Assembly: GCF_029027965.1 (NCBI RefSeq)
Contig: NZ_CP119082.1
Coordinates: forward strand, 1,840,001-1,904,000
Direction of reading: 5' to 3'
Source: Paracoccus sp. S3-43
Lineage (GTDB): Bacteria > Pseudomonadota > Alphaproteobacteria > Rhodobacterales > Rhodobacteraceae
DNA length: 64,000 nucleotides
In this document: piece after piece, positions 1 through 10,958 of the stretch
How the letters are laid out: every line of letters starts with the position of its first letter
How positions within the stretch are numbered: position 1 is the first letter of the stretch
The notes under the pieces: model-generated
Databases searched by the model: none
Seen by the model: only the letters and a program-made list of their open reading frames with translations
What the model was told of the DNA's origin: nothing
Translations under genes and position numbers: made by a program

Positions 1-826
1 GCCGGGAGGCGATCCCGGCGGCGGTCGCGGCATCGCCGGGGGTCAGCCGGGCCAGCTCGCGTTCGACGCCCTGCGGATCGGGACCGATGGCGAGAATCGC
101 GGGCGCGCCGTCATCCGTCGCCGCCAGCGTCAGCGAGGGCGTGTCGCCCGCGTGCAGCGACAGCGCGCGCACCGCGCGGGCGGGGGGCACCACCGTCACC
201 GGCCCGCGATCCGTCAGCGCCGACAGCCAGGCGGCGCGGTCGGGATGATCCAGCCCGTCGCTGATCCACAGCGTCTCCAGCCGGCCATCGGGGGCATCGG
301 CCAGGATCGCCGCCGGATCCTGTGGCAGGGTTGTTTCCCAGGGCGCGGGCTGGGCGGCGCGCAGCCCCGCCAGAAGGCGGTCGGCGGGGGCGAAGGGCAC
401 GAGGCCCGCCGCGCGGCCATCGGCCAGCAGCAGCGCGGCGGGGCGGCCCTCGGCGGCGGCGTCAGACAGCGCCGATTCGGCGCGGGTCAGCCGGGCGGGC
501 CAGTCGGGGGCGGCCGACCAGCCCGCGTCCAGGATCACCAGCAGCGGACCGTCCTGCCCCGAGGCGACCACCGGCTTCCAGCTTGGACCGGCGAAGGCCA
601 GGATCATCGCGGCCACGGCGGCCAGGCGCAGCAGCAGCAGCCACCAGGGCGTGCGCCGGGCGATGGGCACCCGGTCGACCAGCCCGCGCAGCAGCGCGAC
701 GCCGGGAAAGGCCACCTGCCGGGGCGCGGGCGGCATGGCCCGCAGGATCACCCACAGCACCGGCAGCGCGAGCAGCGCCGTCAGCACCCAAGGCGCCGCG
801 AAACCTATGGGACCAAGCATCAGCAT
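1..826 (-). CDS. DUF4159/BatA-like membrane protein (partial)
   Basis: Reading frame open from an ATG at 826 to the window edge (275 codons visible), so the C-terminal part is missing. The N-terminus has two hydrophobic stretches (about residues 9-29 and 59-81), typical of the BatA N-terminal double-transmembrane domain. It is followed by von Willebrand-like segments such as LVILDAGWSAAP and LWISDGLDHP. The start ATG overlaps the stop of the upstream DUF58 gene as TGATG, which implies translational coupling. Members of this MoxR-DUF58-DUF4159 cluster are thought to form a membrane-linked MoxR ATPase/vWA chaperone-type complex; the substrate is unknown. An alternative start is the ATG at 820. 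Confidence 0.8.
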   Translation of the reverse strand, partial: MLMLGPIGFAAPWVLTALLALPVLWVILRAMPPAPRQVAFPGVALLRGLVDRVPIARRTPWWLLLLRLAAVAAMILAFAGPSWKPVVASGQDGPLLVILDAGWSAAPDWPARLTRAESALSDAAAEGRPAALLLADGRAAGLVPFAPADRLLAGLRAAQPAPWETTLPQDPAAILADAPDGRLETLWISDGLDHPDRAAWLSALTDRGPVTVVPPARAVRALSLHAGDTPSLTLAATDDGAPAILAIGPDPQGVERELARLTPGDAATAAGIASR

Positions 827-1722
827 CAGCCCGCAAGCACCTGATAAAGCCAGCTTAACGCCAGGGCGGGCGATTGGTCCGTGAGATGGTGGCCGAACTG
901 CCAGCCGGCGCCCAAGGCCCGGTGGCGCAGCCAGTCGCGGCGTTCGGCCAGCCGCGCCAGATAGGCGTCCCGCAGCCCGCCCGCGTCGCGGCTGTCATGG
1001 CGCATGGCCCCCGACAGCGACCGGAACAGCACCGCGCCGGTCCAGGGAAACGCTTCCTCGTCCGGGTCCAGCACCTGCATCAGCACGCCCGTCACGCCGA
1101 TGCCGGTCGCGCGGGCCAGCAGCGCCTCGACCCAGGCCGGGTCGTCCAGGAAATCCGACAGGATCACCAGCCGCTGGTTGGGGCGCAGCATCTCGGGCGT
1201 CGGCGCATCGCCGTCGCCGTCCTTCGGCGGGGCGAGGGCGATCTGTTCGGCCAGCCGGTCGGCCTGCACCCGGCCCGCGCGGGCGGGCTGGCCCAGCAGG
1301 CCCACCTTTTCGCCCCCGCGCAGCAGCACCATCGCCAGGGCCAGCGCCAGCAGATGCGCGCGATCGGCCTTGGACGGGCGGTCGGGGCCGCCCGAATATC
1401 CCATCCCCCGCCCGGCCGAGATCCACAGCCCCACCGCCTGCGCGGTCTGCGCCTCGCGGTCGCGGACGAATTGCGCGTCGGACCGGGCCGAGCGGCGCCA
1501 GTCGATGGCGCGGGCGCTGTCGCCCTGGCTGGCGGGGCGGTATTGCCAGAAATCCTCGCCCGGTCCGCTGCGGCGCAGGCCGTGGGCGCCGGGCGCGATC
1601 ATCGCCGCCAGCCGTTCCGCCGACAGGATCAGCGCGGGCAGATGGCCGCTGGCCGCCTGCGCCCCGGACCGCAGGCCGGCGGCGCGGCGATGGGCGTCAA
1701 GATCGGTGGCGGATCGGTTCAA
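826..1722 (-). CDS. DUF58 domain-containing protein
   Basis: About 298 residues from a TTG start. The diagnostic DUF58 segment is FWQYRPASQGDSARAIDWR near residues 57-75, followed by a vWA-like half containing LVILSDFLDD. I chose TTG at 1722 because GAGGG lies just upstream and it leaves a 7-nt gap after moxR. The in-frame ATG at 1776 would overlap moxR by 47 nt. The gene sits between moxR and the DUF4159 gene, the usual order. DUF58 proteins are partners of MoxR AAA+ ATPases; their biochemical role is not established. The family call is firm, the start less so. Confidence 0.85.
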   Translation of the reverse strand: MNRSATDLDAHRRAAGLRSGAQAASGHLPALILSAERLAAMIAPGAHGLRRSGPGEDFWQYRPASQGDSARAIDWRRSARSDAQFVRDREAQTAQAVGLWISAGRGMGYSGGPDRPSKADRAHLLALALAMVLLRGGEKVGLLGQPARAGRVQADRLAEQIALAPPKDGDGDAPTPEMLRPNQRLVILSDFLDDPAWVEALLARATGIGVTGVLMQVLDPDEEAFPWTGAVLFRSLSGAMRHDSRDAGGLRDAYLARLAERRDWLRHRALGAGWQFGHHLTDQSPALALSWLYQVLAG

Positions 1723-1729
1723 GACGCCC

Positions 1730-2737
<1,008 letters not shown>

Positions 2738-2801
2738 GACAATGTTCCCCGACTGCTCTACATCGGACCATAAGAGGATAACGGAAAGGCGACTATAGCG
2801 A

Positions 2802-3344
2802 ATGGCAGATCGCGGTGACAAAGCTGTGAGCGCCGAGGGCATTGCCGCCGCCGCCAGCAAGGCGTCCAGGGGCGGGCTGCCGCCGGTGCACCTGTGGAAC
2901 CCGCCCTTCTGCGGCGATCTGGACATGGAAATCCGGGCCGACGGCACCTGGTTCTATCAGGGCACGCCCATCGGCCGCCCGGCGATGGTGCGGCTGTTTT
3001 CCACCATCCTCAGGCGCGAGGGGGACCGCTTCTTCCTGGTCACGCCCGTGGAAAAGGTCGGCATCCGCGTGGTGGACGCGCCCTTCGTCGCGGTGGATGC
3101 CGACATCCTTCCCGATGCCGTGGCCTTCGTCACCAATGTCGGCGACCGGGTGACGGCGGGACCGGACCACCCCATCACCCTGCGCGGCACGGCCGACGCG
3201 CCGCGCCCCTATGTCCATGTCCGCGCCGGGCTGGAGGCGCTGATCGACCGCAAGACCTTCTACCGCCTTGCCGCCGCCGCGACCGAGGATGCGGGCCGCA
3301 GCGGCATCCGCTCGGGCGGGGCCTTCTTTGCCTTGGAGCCTTGA
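2802..3344 (+). CDS. DUF1285 domain-containing protein
   Basis: A 180-residue soluble protein. The segment LWNPPFCGDLDMEIRADGTW followed by YQGTPIGRPAMVRLFSTILR is the hallmark of the DUF1285 family, whose members are about this size. The function is unknown. In Rhodobacteraceae the gene is often found beside moxR, and here it is divergent from it across a short gap that must hold both promoters. Its stop overlaps the next start as TGATG, so it is translationally coupled to the isomerase gene, although no shared pathway is obvious. Confidence 0.88.
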   Translation: MADRGDKAVSAEGIAAAASKASRGGLPPVHLWNPPFCGDLDMEIRADGTWFYQGTPIGRPAMVRLFSTILRREGDRFFLVTPVEKVGIRVVDAPFVAVDADILPDAVAFVTNVGDRVTAGPDHPITLRGTADAPRPYVHVRAGLEALIDRKTFYRLAAAATEDAGRSGIRSGGAFFALEP

Positions 3345-4105
3345 TGCCCCGCTTTGCCGCGAACCTGACGATGCTGTTCACCGAACTGCCGATGCTCGAC
3401 CGATTCGCCGCCGCCGCCGAGGCGGGCTTCGAAGGGGTCGAGATCCTGTTCCCCTATGACATCCCCGCCCGCGACCTGTCCCGCGCCGCCATCGCCGCCG
3501 GGCTGGACTTCGTGCTGATGAACACGCCGCCCCCGAACTGGGCCGGCGGCCCGCGCGGCTTTGCCGCCGAGCCGGGGCGAGAGGACCGGTTCCGCAGCGA
3601 TTTCGACCGTGCGCTGCGCTTTGCCGGGGCGTTGCGGGCGCGCCATATCCACATCATGGCGGGCTATGCGGAAGGCCAGGAGGCGCGCGACACCTTCCTG
3701 CGCAACCTGTCCTGGGCGGCGGATCGCGCGCCCCATGTCAGCCTGACGATCGAGCCGCTGAACCCCGTCGACCAGCCGGGCTATTTCCTGGCCGATTTCG
3801 ACCTGGCCGCCGACCTGATCGGTCAGGTCGGCGCGACCAATCTGGGGCTGCAATTCGACGCCTATCACGCGCAACTGATCACCGGCGACGCGATGGCCGT
3901 CTGGCGCAGGCACGCGGGAATTACCCGCCATGTCCAGATCGCGGGCGTTCCGGGACGCCACGAACCCACGGGCGGGATGATCGACTATCCGGCGTTCTTC
4001 GCCGCGCTCGATCAGTCGGGCTACAAGGGCTGGGTCAGCGCGGAATACAATCCCGCCGGCCCGACGGCCAAGGGGCTGGACTGGCTGCCGCGTCCGTCCG
4101 CCTGA
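3344..4105 (+). CDS. hyi: hydroxypyruvate isomerase family protein
   Basis: A 253-residue TIM-barrel protein of the xylose-isomerase-like AP endonuclease family. Features of Hyi/OtnI enzymes are the N-terminal ANLTMLFTELPMLDRFAAAAEAGFEGVEILFPY, the metal-site stretch TIEPLNPVDQPGYFL, LGLQFDAYHAQ, and the C-terminal GWVSAEYNPAG. These enzymes isomerise hydroxypyruvate to tartronate semialdehyde or act on related keto-sugars in glyoxylate metabolism. The start is the ATG overlapping the DUF1285 stop; a longer frame from 2894 is a shadow of that gene. Substrate specificity cannot be read from sequence, so OtnI (2-oxo-tetronate isomerase) is an alternative. Confidence 0.85.
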   Translation: MPRFAANLTMLFTELPMLDRFAAAAEAGFEGVEILFPYDIPARDLSRAAIAAGLDFVLMNTPPPNWAGGPRGFAAEPGREDRFRSDFDRALRFAGALRARHIHIMAGYAEGQEARDTFLRNLSWAADRAPHVSLTIEPLNPVDQPGYFLADFDLAADLIGQVGATNLGLQFDAYHAQLITGDAMAVWRRHAGITRHVQIAGVPGRHEPTGGMIDYPAFFAALDQSGYKGWVSAEYNPAGPTAKGLDWLPRPSA

Positions 4106-4211
4106 CGGGATCGCCCGCCAAGGGAACCGGGGTTCCCGGACCGCGTTATCGCCATGACGCCGTTCGGAAAAACCGTTCCCTGGCGCGCCTGGTCAACAGC
4201 GGAGACAACCC

Positions 4212-4286
4212 ATGAATTCCATCATCTATATCGTCGGCTTGGTGGTCGTCGTCCTGTTCATCCTGTCGTTCCTGGGCCTTCGCTGA
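4212..4286 (+). CDS. 24-residue single-span membrane peptide
   Basis: A very short open frame encoding MNSIIYIVGLVVVVLFILSF plus a short LGLR tail. It is almost entirely one hydrophobic helix with a positive C-terminus. A GGAGAC ribosome site sits 6 nt before the ATG, which is strong support for such a small gene. It lies alone between hyi and typA. Function unknown; it may be a small membrane regulator of the kind often missed by gene finders. I believe similar peptides occur in related genomes, but this is from memory. Confidence 0.6.
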   Translation: MNSIIYIVGLVVVVLFILSFLGLR

Positions 4287-4326
4287 GGCCCGCCCCGTGA
4301 CAGGCTGATCGGACATGAGCGTCAAT

Positions 4327-4364
4327 CCCGACCCGACCGCGCGGCCCCGACCCGACCGCGCGGC
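4327..4364. repeat. two perfect 19-bp tandem copies
   Basis: The unit CCCGACCCGACCGCGCGGC occurs twice head to tail in the 259-nt stretch between the small peptide gene and typA. No convincing gene lies in that stretch; a 67-codon frame across it has no ribosome site and poor composition. The repeat may be replication slippage. Confidence 0.8.
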
Positions 4365-4545
4365 GCGGCATCATGGACTGGCCCGCCATCCTGTCGGGCG
4401 CGGCCATCCGACGGACATCATCGAACCCCGCCATGCCGCCGCAGCGGGGTCTTTCGTGGCGTCCCGGCAGCGCCGCGCGGCCCGATTTCATCTGGTCTTT
4501 TGGCCCCTGATTGTTTAGGGCGACCGCAAATCACAAAGGTCGCTC

Positions 4546-6366
4546 ATGGATATCCGCAACATCGCCATCATCGCTCACGTTGACCACGGCAAGACGACGC
4601 TGGTCGACCAGCTGTTGCGCCAGTCGGGGTCGTTCCGGGAAAACCAGGCCGTCGCCGAACGCGCTATGGACAGCAACGACATCGAGCGTGAGCGCGGCAT
4701 CACCATCCTGGCCAAGGCGACCAGCGTCGAATGGAAGGGCACGCGGATCAATATCGTGGACACGCCCGGCCACGCCGATTTCGGCGGCGAGGTCGAACGC
4801 ATCCTCTCCATGGTCGATGGCGTCTGCCTGCTGGTCGATGCCGCCGAAGGGCCGATGCCGCAGACGAAATTCGTCACCTCGAAGGCCCTGGCGCTTGGCC
4901 TGCGCCCCATTGTGGTGCTGAACAAGGTGGACAAGCCCGCCGCCGAACCGGACAATGCGCTGAACGACGTGTTCGACCTGTTCGCGAACCTGGGCGCCAG
5001 CGACGAGCAACTGGATTTCCCGCATGTCTATGCCTCGGGCATCGGCGGCTGGGCCGATGAGACGCTGGACGGTCCGCGCAAGGACATGTCGGCGCTGTTC
5101 GACCTGATCCTGTCCCATGTCCAGCCGCCCAGGCAGATCGCCCGCGTGGACGAACCCTTCCAGATGCTGGCGACCACGCTGTCCGCCGACCCGTTCCTGG
5201 GCCGCCTTCTGACCGGCCGGGTCGAGGCGGGCCGCGCCAAGGCGGGCGACACCGTCAAGGCCCTGTCCCGCGACGGCGAACGGATCGAGCAGTTCCGCAT
5301 CAGCAAGGTGCTGGCCTTCCGCGGCCTGACCCAGACCCCGATTGACGAGGCCCAGGCCGGCGACATCGTGACCCTGGCGGGCATGTCCAAGGCCACCGTG
5401 GCCGACACCATCGCCGCGCTGGAGGTGGACACCGCGCTGCCCGCCCAGCCCATCGACCCGCCCACCATCAGCGTGACCTTCGGCATCAACGACAGCCCGC
5501 TGGCGGGCCAGGACGGCAAGAAGGTCCAGTCGCGTGTGATCCGCGAACGCCTGATGCGCGAGGCAGAGGTGAACGTGGCGATCAAGGTCGAGGATACGCC
5601 CGGCGGCGATGCCTTCATCGTCTCGGGCCGGGGCGAATTGCAGATGGGCGTGCTGATCGAGAACATGCGCCGGGAAGGGTTCGAGCTGTCGATCAGCCGC
5701 CCCCGCGTGATCTTCCGCGAGGAAGACGGCCAGCGGCTTGAACCCGTCGAGGAAGTCATCATCGACGTGGACGACGACTATACCGGCGTGGTGATCGAAA
5801 AGCTGACCGGCGACCGCAAGGGCGAGATGGTGGACATGCGCCCGGCGGGCCATGGCAAGACCCGGATCGTCGCGCATGTCCCCTCGCGCGGGCTGATCGG
5901 ATACCATGGCGAATTCATGACCGACACGCGCGGCAACGGCGTGCTGAACCGCATCTTCCACGGCTGGACCCCCTACAAGGGCGCGATTCAGGGCCGCCGC
6001 CAGGGCGTGCTGATCAGCATGGAGAACGGCGTCTCGGTCGCCTATGCGCTGTGGAACCTGGAAGAACGCGGCAAGATGTTCATCGGCGCGCAGGAACAGC
6101 TGTATACCGGCATGATCATCGGCGAACATTCCCGCGACAACGACCTGGAAGTGAACCCGCTGAAGGGCAAGAAGCTGACCAACGTCCGCGCGTCCGGCAC
6201 CGACGAGGCCGTGCGCCTGACGCCGCCGGTGCGCATGTCGCTGGAAGAGGGCATCGCCTATATCAATGACGACGAACTGGTCGAGGTGACGCCCAAGAAC
6301 ATCCGCCTGCGCAAGCGTTACCTGGATCCGCACGAACGCAAGCGGCAGGCGCGGGCCGACGCGTAA
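4546..6366 (+). CDS. typA: ribosome-associated GTPase TypA/BipA
   Basis: A 606-residue translational GTPase, full length for BipA. G1 is AHVDHGKTT (residues 10-18), followed by the switch I element RERGITI, G3 [14 protein letters not shown] and G4 NKVDKP. The C-terminal half has the BipA-specific domain with [19 protein letters not shown] and [13 protein letters not shown]. It binds the ribosome and supports 50S assembly and growth under stress or cold. It stands alone with a plain start region; the ATG begins [15 protein letters not shown] as in homologues. Confidence 0.97.
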   Translation: MDIRNIAIIAHVDHGKTTLVDQLLRQSGSFRENQAVAERAMDSNDIERERGITILAKATSVEWKGTRINIVDTPGHADFGGEVERILSMVDGVCLLVDAAEGPMPQTKFVTSKALALGLRPIVVLNKVDKPAAEPDNALNDVFDLFANLGASDEQLDFPHVYASGIGGWADETLDGPRKDMSALFDLILSHVQPPRQIARVDEPFQMLATTLSADPFLGRLLTGRVEAGRAKAGDTVKALSRDGERIEQFRISKVLAFRGLTQTPIDEAQAGDIVTLAGMSKATVADTIAALEVDTALPAQPIDPPTISVTFGINDSPLAGQDGKKVQSRVIRERLMREAEVNVAIKVEDTPGGDAFIVSGRGELQMGVLIENMRREGFELSISRPRVIFREEDGQRLEPVEEVIIDVDDDYTGVVIEKLTGDRKGEMVDMRPAGHGKTRIVAHVPSRGLIGYHGEFMTDTRGNGVLNRIFHGWTPYKGAIQGRRQGVLISMENGVSVAYALWNLEERGKMFIGAQEQLYTGMIIGEHSRDNDLEVNPLKGKKLTNVRASGTDEAVRLTPPVRMSLEEGIAYINDDELVEVTPKNIRLRKRYLDPHERKRQARADA

Positions 6367-6663
6367 TGCAACGTTCCCCTGCGTCAAGCTGTCGTTTTAG
6401 CGAGGTTCGCGGTTGCGCGGCCTCGTGATAAGCTTGGTCTCGGCCTTGATATCGGGATCGTCGGCGTATGTTCATGCTATGTGGTCACAAGGTTGCGTCC
6501 AGCTGTCCGGTGCATGTGTCCTGGGCCGTCCGGGCGTTTTCGAAACCATGCCGGACTTCGGCAGGAAACAATAAGGCATCGGATCGGTTCGTCTTCCGGG
6601 GGAATGGTGCGGTCAAACTCGCCCGTTCGTCCTGACATGACCCTTGCCGAACGGGATTCGACC

Positions 6664-7311
6664 ATGAGCAAGCATGACTACATCATGAAGGGGCTGGGCC
6701 TGCACGGCCAGGCGGTCGTCGCGGCACTGGAGCTGATGACAGACCTGGGCAGGTCCGGTCCCGGTCTGGAGCAGGTGGCCAGCCGGATCGGCGCCGATCC
6801 GGCCACTCTGCGCAAGATCTTTCCCGACGATGACAGCCTGCTGTTCGCCGTGGTGGAACAGGCCCTGATGCGGCTGATGGATTCCTGCACCAAGGCGGTG
6901 GTCAAGGTCGACCCCGACGATGCGGTCGGGCAATTCCTGGCGCTTGGCCGAGCCTTTATCCGCTGGGCCGCCGATCACCGCGTCCAGTTTCGGATGATCG
7001 TCGCACATCCCAAGCTGAATGCCGGGCAGGTTCCCGAACTGCGCCGCTATCTGGATTCCCTCATCAACCTGATGACCCGGATGCTGGAACGCGCCCGCGA
7101 TACCGGCCGCCTGCGCGACAACGAGGATATTCCCATGCTGGTCCTGTCGTCGCGCATCTTCGCCTCGGGGCTGGCGCAGATGGTGGCCGACGGCCGGACC
7201 GATTCCTGGTTTCCGGCCCGCACCCCGCATGAGGCGGCGGAACAAGCGCTTGAGGATTTTGTCAAGCGGATCGCCCGTGCCTCGGCCCCACGGCCCCGGC
7301 TCCGGCGCTGA
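6664..7311 (+). CDS. TetR/AcrR family transcriptional regulator
   Basis: About 215 residues from the ATG at 6664. The N-terminal 60 residues fit a TetR helix-turn-helix: ALELMTDLGRSGPGLEQVASRIGADPATLRKIFPDDDSLLFAVVEQAL. The rest is a helical effector domain with RAFIRWAADHRVQFRMIVAHP and a C-terminal region like the TetR_C WHG type. Upstream in-frame starts at 6637 and 6481 lack a ribosome site. It has no obvious target beside it; typA upstream and ahcY downstream are housekeeping genes, so it may control itself or a distant locus. Confidence 0.8.
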   Translation: MSKHDYIMKGLGLHGQAVVAALELMTDLGRSGPGLEQVASRIGADPATLRKIFPDDDSLLFAVVEQALMRLMDSCTKAVVKVDPDDAVGQFLALGRAFIRWAADHRVQFRMIVAHPKLNAGQVPELRRYLDSLINLMTRMLERARDTGRLRDNEDIPMLVLSSRIFASGLAQMVADGRTDSWFPARTPHEAAEQALEDFVKRIARASAPRPRLRR

Positions 7312-7491
7312 CCACAGGTCAGCCGCGCGCATTTCACGGATGCCATTTCGACCTGTGACGGGCTTCGGGACCGCCGACACCGGCATTAATCGAATTTTAA
7401 GATTGTTCTGACACCCCAGCCGGCGGGGAGGCGGGACGCATCCGGTCCAACCGCCGCAAGGCTTGTCACCCGACCGGGGACGCGCAGCGCA

Positions 7492-7555
7492 CTGCCGTCC
7501 CTGGGGGCTGCGGCGGATCTGGGGTTCCGCCGCAGCCGCAATTCCCCGGCGGCAG
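7492..7555 (+). promoter_or_regulatory. nested GC-rich hairpin upstream of ahcY
   Basis: In the otherwise empty 319-nt stretch between the TetR gene and ahcY, a perfect 12-bp stem (7506-7517 with 7526-7537, 8-nt loop) is enclosed by an outer 6-bp stem (7492-7497 with 7550-7555) and a G/C-run pair between them (7503-7505 with 7544-7547 region). There is no T-run after it, so it is not a standard terminator. Its place about 75 nt before the ahcY start suggests a leader RNA structure, but I could not match it to a known SAH or SAM riboswitch. Confidence 0.4.
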
Positions 7556-7630
7556 CCTTTTCCCTTTCGATTCCGGCGGGCTTGGGCTATCCGGTCGCGG
7601 ACCATCGGAACAGATGAAAGACGAACCGCC

Positions 7631-9022
7631 GTGACCGATTACATCATCCGCGACATCGCCCTGGCCGATTTCGGCCGCAAAGAGTTGGACATCGCCGAAA
7701 CGGAAATGCCCGGCCTGATGGCCCTGCGCGCGGAATACGGCGCGTCGAAACCGCTGGCGGGCGCGCGCATCGCCGGCAGCCTGCACATGACCATCCAGAC
7801 CGCCGTGCTGATCGAGACGCTGGCGGCGCTTGGCGCCGAGGTCCGCTGGGCGTCGTGCAACATCTATTCGACCCAGGACCATGCCGCCGCGGCCATCGCC
7901 GCATCCGGCGTGCCGGTCTTCGCCATCAAGGGCGAGACGCTGGCCGAATACTGGGCCTATACCGACCGGATCTTCCAGTTCCCGGAAGGCACCTGCAACA
8001 TGATCCTGGACGATGGCGGGGATGCCACCCTGTATGTCCTGCTGGGCGCGCGGGTCGAGGCGGGGGAAACCGGCCTGATCGACGTGCCGACCAGCGAGGA
8101 GGAAGAGGCCCTGTTCGCCCAGATCCGCCGCCGGATCGCCGAGACGCCGGGCTGGTTCACCCGGCAGCGCGACGCGATCAAGGGCGTTTCCGAGGAAACC
8201 ACCACCGGCGTCCATCGCCTGTATGACCTGCACAAGCGCGGCCTGCTGCCCTTCCCGGCGATCAACGTCAATGACAGCGTGACGAAATCGAAATTCGACA
8301 ACAAGTATGGCTGCAAGGAATCGCTGGTCGACGGGATCCGCCGCGCCACCGACGTGATGATGGCGGGCAAGGTCGCGGTCGTCTGCGGCTATGGCGACGT
8401 GGGCAAGGGGTCGGCCGCGTCGCTGGCAGGCGCGGGCGCGCGGGTCAAGGTGACCGAGGTCGATCCGATCTGCGCCCTGCAAGCCGCGATGGACGGGTTC
8501 GAGGTGGTCCTGCTGGAGGACGTGGCCGCCACCGCCGACATCTTCGTCACCACCACCGGCAACCGCGACGTGATCCGCATCGAGCATATGCGGGCCATGA
8601 AGGACATGGCCATCGTCGGCAATATCGGCCATTTCGACAACGAGATTCAGGTCGCCGCGCTGAAGAACCACAGATGGACCAACATCAAGGACCAGGTGGA
8701 CATGATCGAGATGCCCTCGGGCAACCGCATCATCCTGCTGTCGCAGGGCCGGCTGCTGAACCTGGGCAATGCCACCGGCCATCCCAGTTTCGTGATGTCG
8801 GCCAGCTTCACCAATCAGGTGCTGGCGCAGATCGAGCTGTGGACCAAGGGCGAGGACTATGCCCCCGGCGTCTATATCCTGCCCAAGGCGCTTGACGAAA
8901 AGGTCGCGCGCCTGCATCTGGACCGGATCGGCGTCAAGCTGACCGAACTGTCGCCCCAGCAGGCCGACTATATCGGCGTGACGCCCGAAGGCCCTTTCAA
9001 ATCAGATCATTACCGGTATTGA
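7631..9022 (+). CDS. ahcY: adenosylhomocysteinase (SAH hydrolase)
   Basis: 463 residues from a GTG start. Contains [23 protein letters not shown], the NAD-binding [19 protein letters not shown], and the conserved end [10 protein letters not shown]. It hydrolyses S-adenosylhomocysteine to adenosine and homocysteine in the cytoplasm, relieving methyltransferase inhibition. The GTG is chosen because the protein family starts at [16 protein letters not shown]; the longer frame from 7463 runs through the hairpin leader. metK follows after 3 nt, so both halves of the methyl cycle are co-transcribed. Confidence 0.97.
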   Translation: MTDYIIRDIALADFGRKELDIAETEMPGLMALRAEYGASKPLAGARIAGSLHMTIQTAVLIETLAALGAEVRWASCNIYSTQDHAAAAIAASGVPVFAIKGETLAEYWAYTDRIFQFPEGTCNMILDDGGDATLYVLLGARVEAGETGLIDVPTSEEEEALFAQIRRRIAETPGWFTRQRDAIKGVSEETTTGVHRLYDLHKRGLLPFPAINVNDSVTKSKFDNKYGCKESLVDGIRRATDVMMAGKVAVVCGYGDVGKGSAASLAGAGARVKVTEVDPICALQAAMDGFEVVLLEDVAATADIFVTTTGNRDVIRIEHMRAMKDMAIVGNIGHFDNEIQVAALKNHRWTNIKDQVDMIEMPSGNRIILLSQGRLLNLGNATGHPSFVMSASFTNQVLAQIELWTKGEDYAPGVYILPKALDEKVARLHLDRIGVKLTELSPQQADYIGVTPEGPFKSDHYRY

Positions 9023-9025
9023 TCC

Positions 9026-10204
9026 ATGACCGAATATTCGCTGTTCACCTCGGAATCCGTGTCCGAGGGCCATCCCGACAAGATCGCCGACCAGATCAGC
9101 GACGCGATCCTCGACGCCATCCTGGCCGAGGATCCGCGCGCCCGCGTCGCCTGCGAAACCATGGTCAAGACCGGGGTCGCCATCATCTCGGGCGAGATCT
9201 CGACCAATGCCTGGGTCGATCTGGAAAGCATCGTCCGCGGCGTCATCAACGACATCGGCTATACCTCGTCGGATGTCGGCTTCGACGGGTCGACCTGCTC
9301 GGTCATCAACATCATCGGCAAGCAGTCGCCCGAGATCAACCAGGGCGTCGACCGCGACAACCTGGAAGACCAGGGCGCGGGCGACCAGGGGCTGATGTTC
9401 GGCTATGCCTCGGATGAAACCGACGTGCTGATGCCGGCGCCGATCACCTATGCGCATCGGCTGGTCGAACGGCAGGCCAAGGTCCGCCGCGACGGCACGC
9501 TGAAATGGCTGCGCCCGGACGCCAAGTCGCAGGTGACGCTGCGCTATGGCGCCGATGGCCGCCCCGAGGGGATCGACGCGGTGGTGCTGTCCACCCAGCA
9601 CAACCCCGAGATCACCCTGTCGGACCTGCGCGAGGCGGTGATCGAGGAGATCATCAAGCCCGTCCTGCCCGCCGAATGGCTGTCCGACAGCACGAAATAT
9701 TTCATCAACCCCACCGGCAAGTTCGTGATCGGCGGGCCGGTCGGCGATTGCGGGCTGACCGGGCGCAAGATCATCGTCGACAGCTATGGCGGCATGGCGC
9801 GCCATGGCGGCGGCGCGTTTTCCGGCAAGGATCCCTCCAAGGTGGACCGCTCGGCGGCTTACGCGGGCCGCTGGGTCGCCAAGAACATCGTCGCCGCCGG
9901 TCTGGCGCGGCGCTGTGAAATCCAGATCAGCTATGCCATCGGCGAGGCGCAACCGACCTCGATCAGCCTGAACACCTTCGGAACCGAAACCGTGCCCCAT
10001 GACAGGATCGTCGCGGCCGTGCGGCAGGTGTTCGACCTGCGCCCCTTCGCGATCATCCGCGACCTGGACCTGTTGCATCCGATCTATCGCCCGACCGCCA
10101 GCTATGGCCATTTCGGGCGCCAGCCTTACCAGTTGAACCGGGGCACCGCCTTCAGCTGGGAGAGGACCGACCGGGCCGATGACCTGAAGGCCGCGCTGAC
10201 CTGA
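9026..10204 (+). CDS. metK: S-adenosylmethionine synthetase
   Basis: 392 residues, full length. N-terminal [21 protein letters not shown], the [12 protein letters not shown] loop, and [19 protein letters not shown] are diagnostic. It makes SAM from methionine and ATP. The gene begins 3 nt after ahcY, a common Rhodobacteraceae arrangement, with only the ahcY tail available as leader. Rhodobacterales often carry a SAM/SAH riboswitch upstream of metK; the gap here has no room for one unless it lies inside the ahcY coding end, and I did not see it. Confidence 0.97.
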   Translation: MTEYSLFTSESVSEGHPDKIADQISDAILDAILAEDPRARVACETMVKTGVAIISGEISTNAWVDLESIVRGVINDIGYTSSDVGFDGSTCSVINIIGKQSPEINQGVDRDNLEDQGAGDQGLMFGYASDETDVLMPAPITYAHRLVERQAKVRRDGTLKWLRPDAKSQVTLRYGADGRPEGIDAVVLSTQHNPEITLSDLREAVIEEIIKPVLPAEWLSDSTKYFINPTGKFVIGGPVGDCGLTGRKIIVDSYGGMARHGGGAFSGKDPSKVDRSAAYAGRWVAKNIVAAGLARRCEIQISYAIGEAQPTSISLNTFGTETVPHDRIVAAVRQVFDLRPFAIIRDLDLLHPIYRPTASYGHFGRQPYQLNRGTAFSWERTDRADDLKAALT

Positions 10205-10378
10205 GCGGCTCCGCCCCTGGGGCGGCGGCGCGACGGGTGTCGAAATCGGCGCCAGATCGGGCGACCGGTGAGGATGTTTCCCCTGGCGCCCGTTCACGGC
10301 TCATACTCTTGTGGCAGTTGACCAAACGGCCGAGGTGCATTGTTATTCGCAGGCAAACCAGCAACGGGAGGAGTTGGA

Positions 10379-10780
10379 ATGGCTGTGATCTCTGGTGACG
10401 GCGTCTTTTCGCATGTCTTTATCGGTGCTTCAGACACCGATGCGTCGGCAAGGTTCTATGACGCGGCCCTGGGCGCGCTTGGCGTGAAGAACCTCGGGCC
10501 GTTCGGCAACGGCTGGATTCTCTATGGCAGGGACAAACCGGCCTTCATCATCGCGCGCCCCGGCAACGGCCAGGCCCCGTCCAGCAACGGCGTGACCATC
10601 GGCTTCACCGCGAAAACCACGGACGAGGTGGATGCCTTCCATGCGGCGGGCCTTGCCAATGGCGGCACGGACGAGGGTGCGCCGGGTGCGCGCAGCCACC
10701 TGCCGGGGGCCTATGCCGCCTATCTGCGCGATCCGGCGGGCAACAAGGTGTGCACCTATACCTTTACCGACGGCAACTGA
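10379..10780 (+). CDS. VOC family (glyoxalase/dioxygenase fold) protein
   Basis: 133 residues from the ATG at 10379, which has a strong GGGAGGAG ribosome site; an in-frame start at 10340 lacks one. The fold signature is FSHVFIGASDTDASARFYDAALGALG at the start and AYLRDPAGNKVCTYTF at the end, one VOC module pair. This subgroup is usually annotated as glyoxalase/bleomycin resistance-like, but the enzymatic role is unknown. It stands alone, separated from metK by 174 nt containing a short GC palindrome (around 10212-10226) and nothing else I can support. Confidence 0.82.
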   Translation: MAVISGDGVFSHVFIGASDTDASARFYDAALGALGVKNLGPFGNGWILYGRDKPAFIIARPGNGQAPSSNGVTIGFTAKTTDEVDAFHAAGLANGGTDEGAPGARSHLPGAYAAYLRDPAGNKVCTYTFTDGN

Positions 10781-10958
10781 TCGCGGATCACCTCAAGACC
10801 GCTGACGAGCGGAACGCCACCGCCCGTCAGCCGGCATCCGGCGCAGGGGCTGCCTGGATGCGAGCCCGGCAGGACCGGACCCACGGCAGACGCGGGACAT
10901 CCTGCCTGCCGCGCCGCACGATGCGGATTACAACGTCCCGATGTTGCGCACGCAACGC

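Noticed and set aside
8990..9025. SAM/SAH riboswitch before metK, expected in Rhodobacterales
   Set aside because: Only 3 nt lie between ahcY and metK, and I saw no matching pseudoknot in the end of ahcY.
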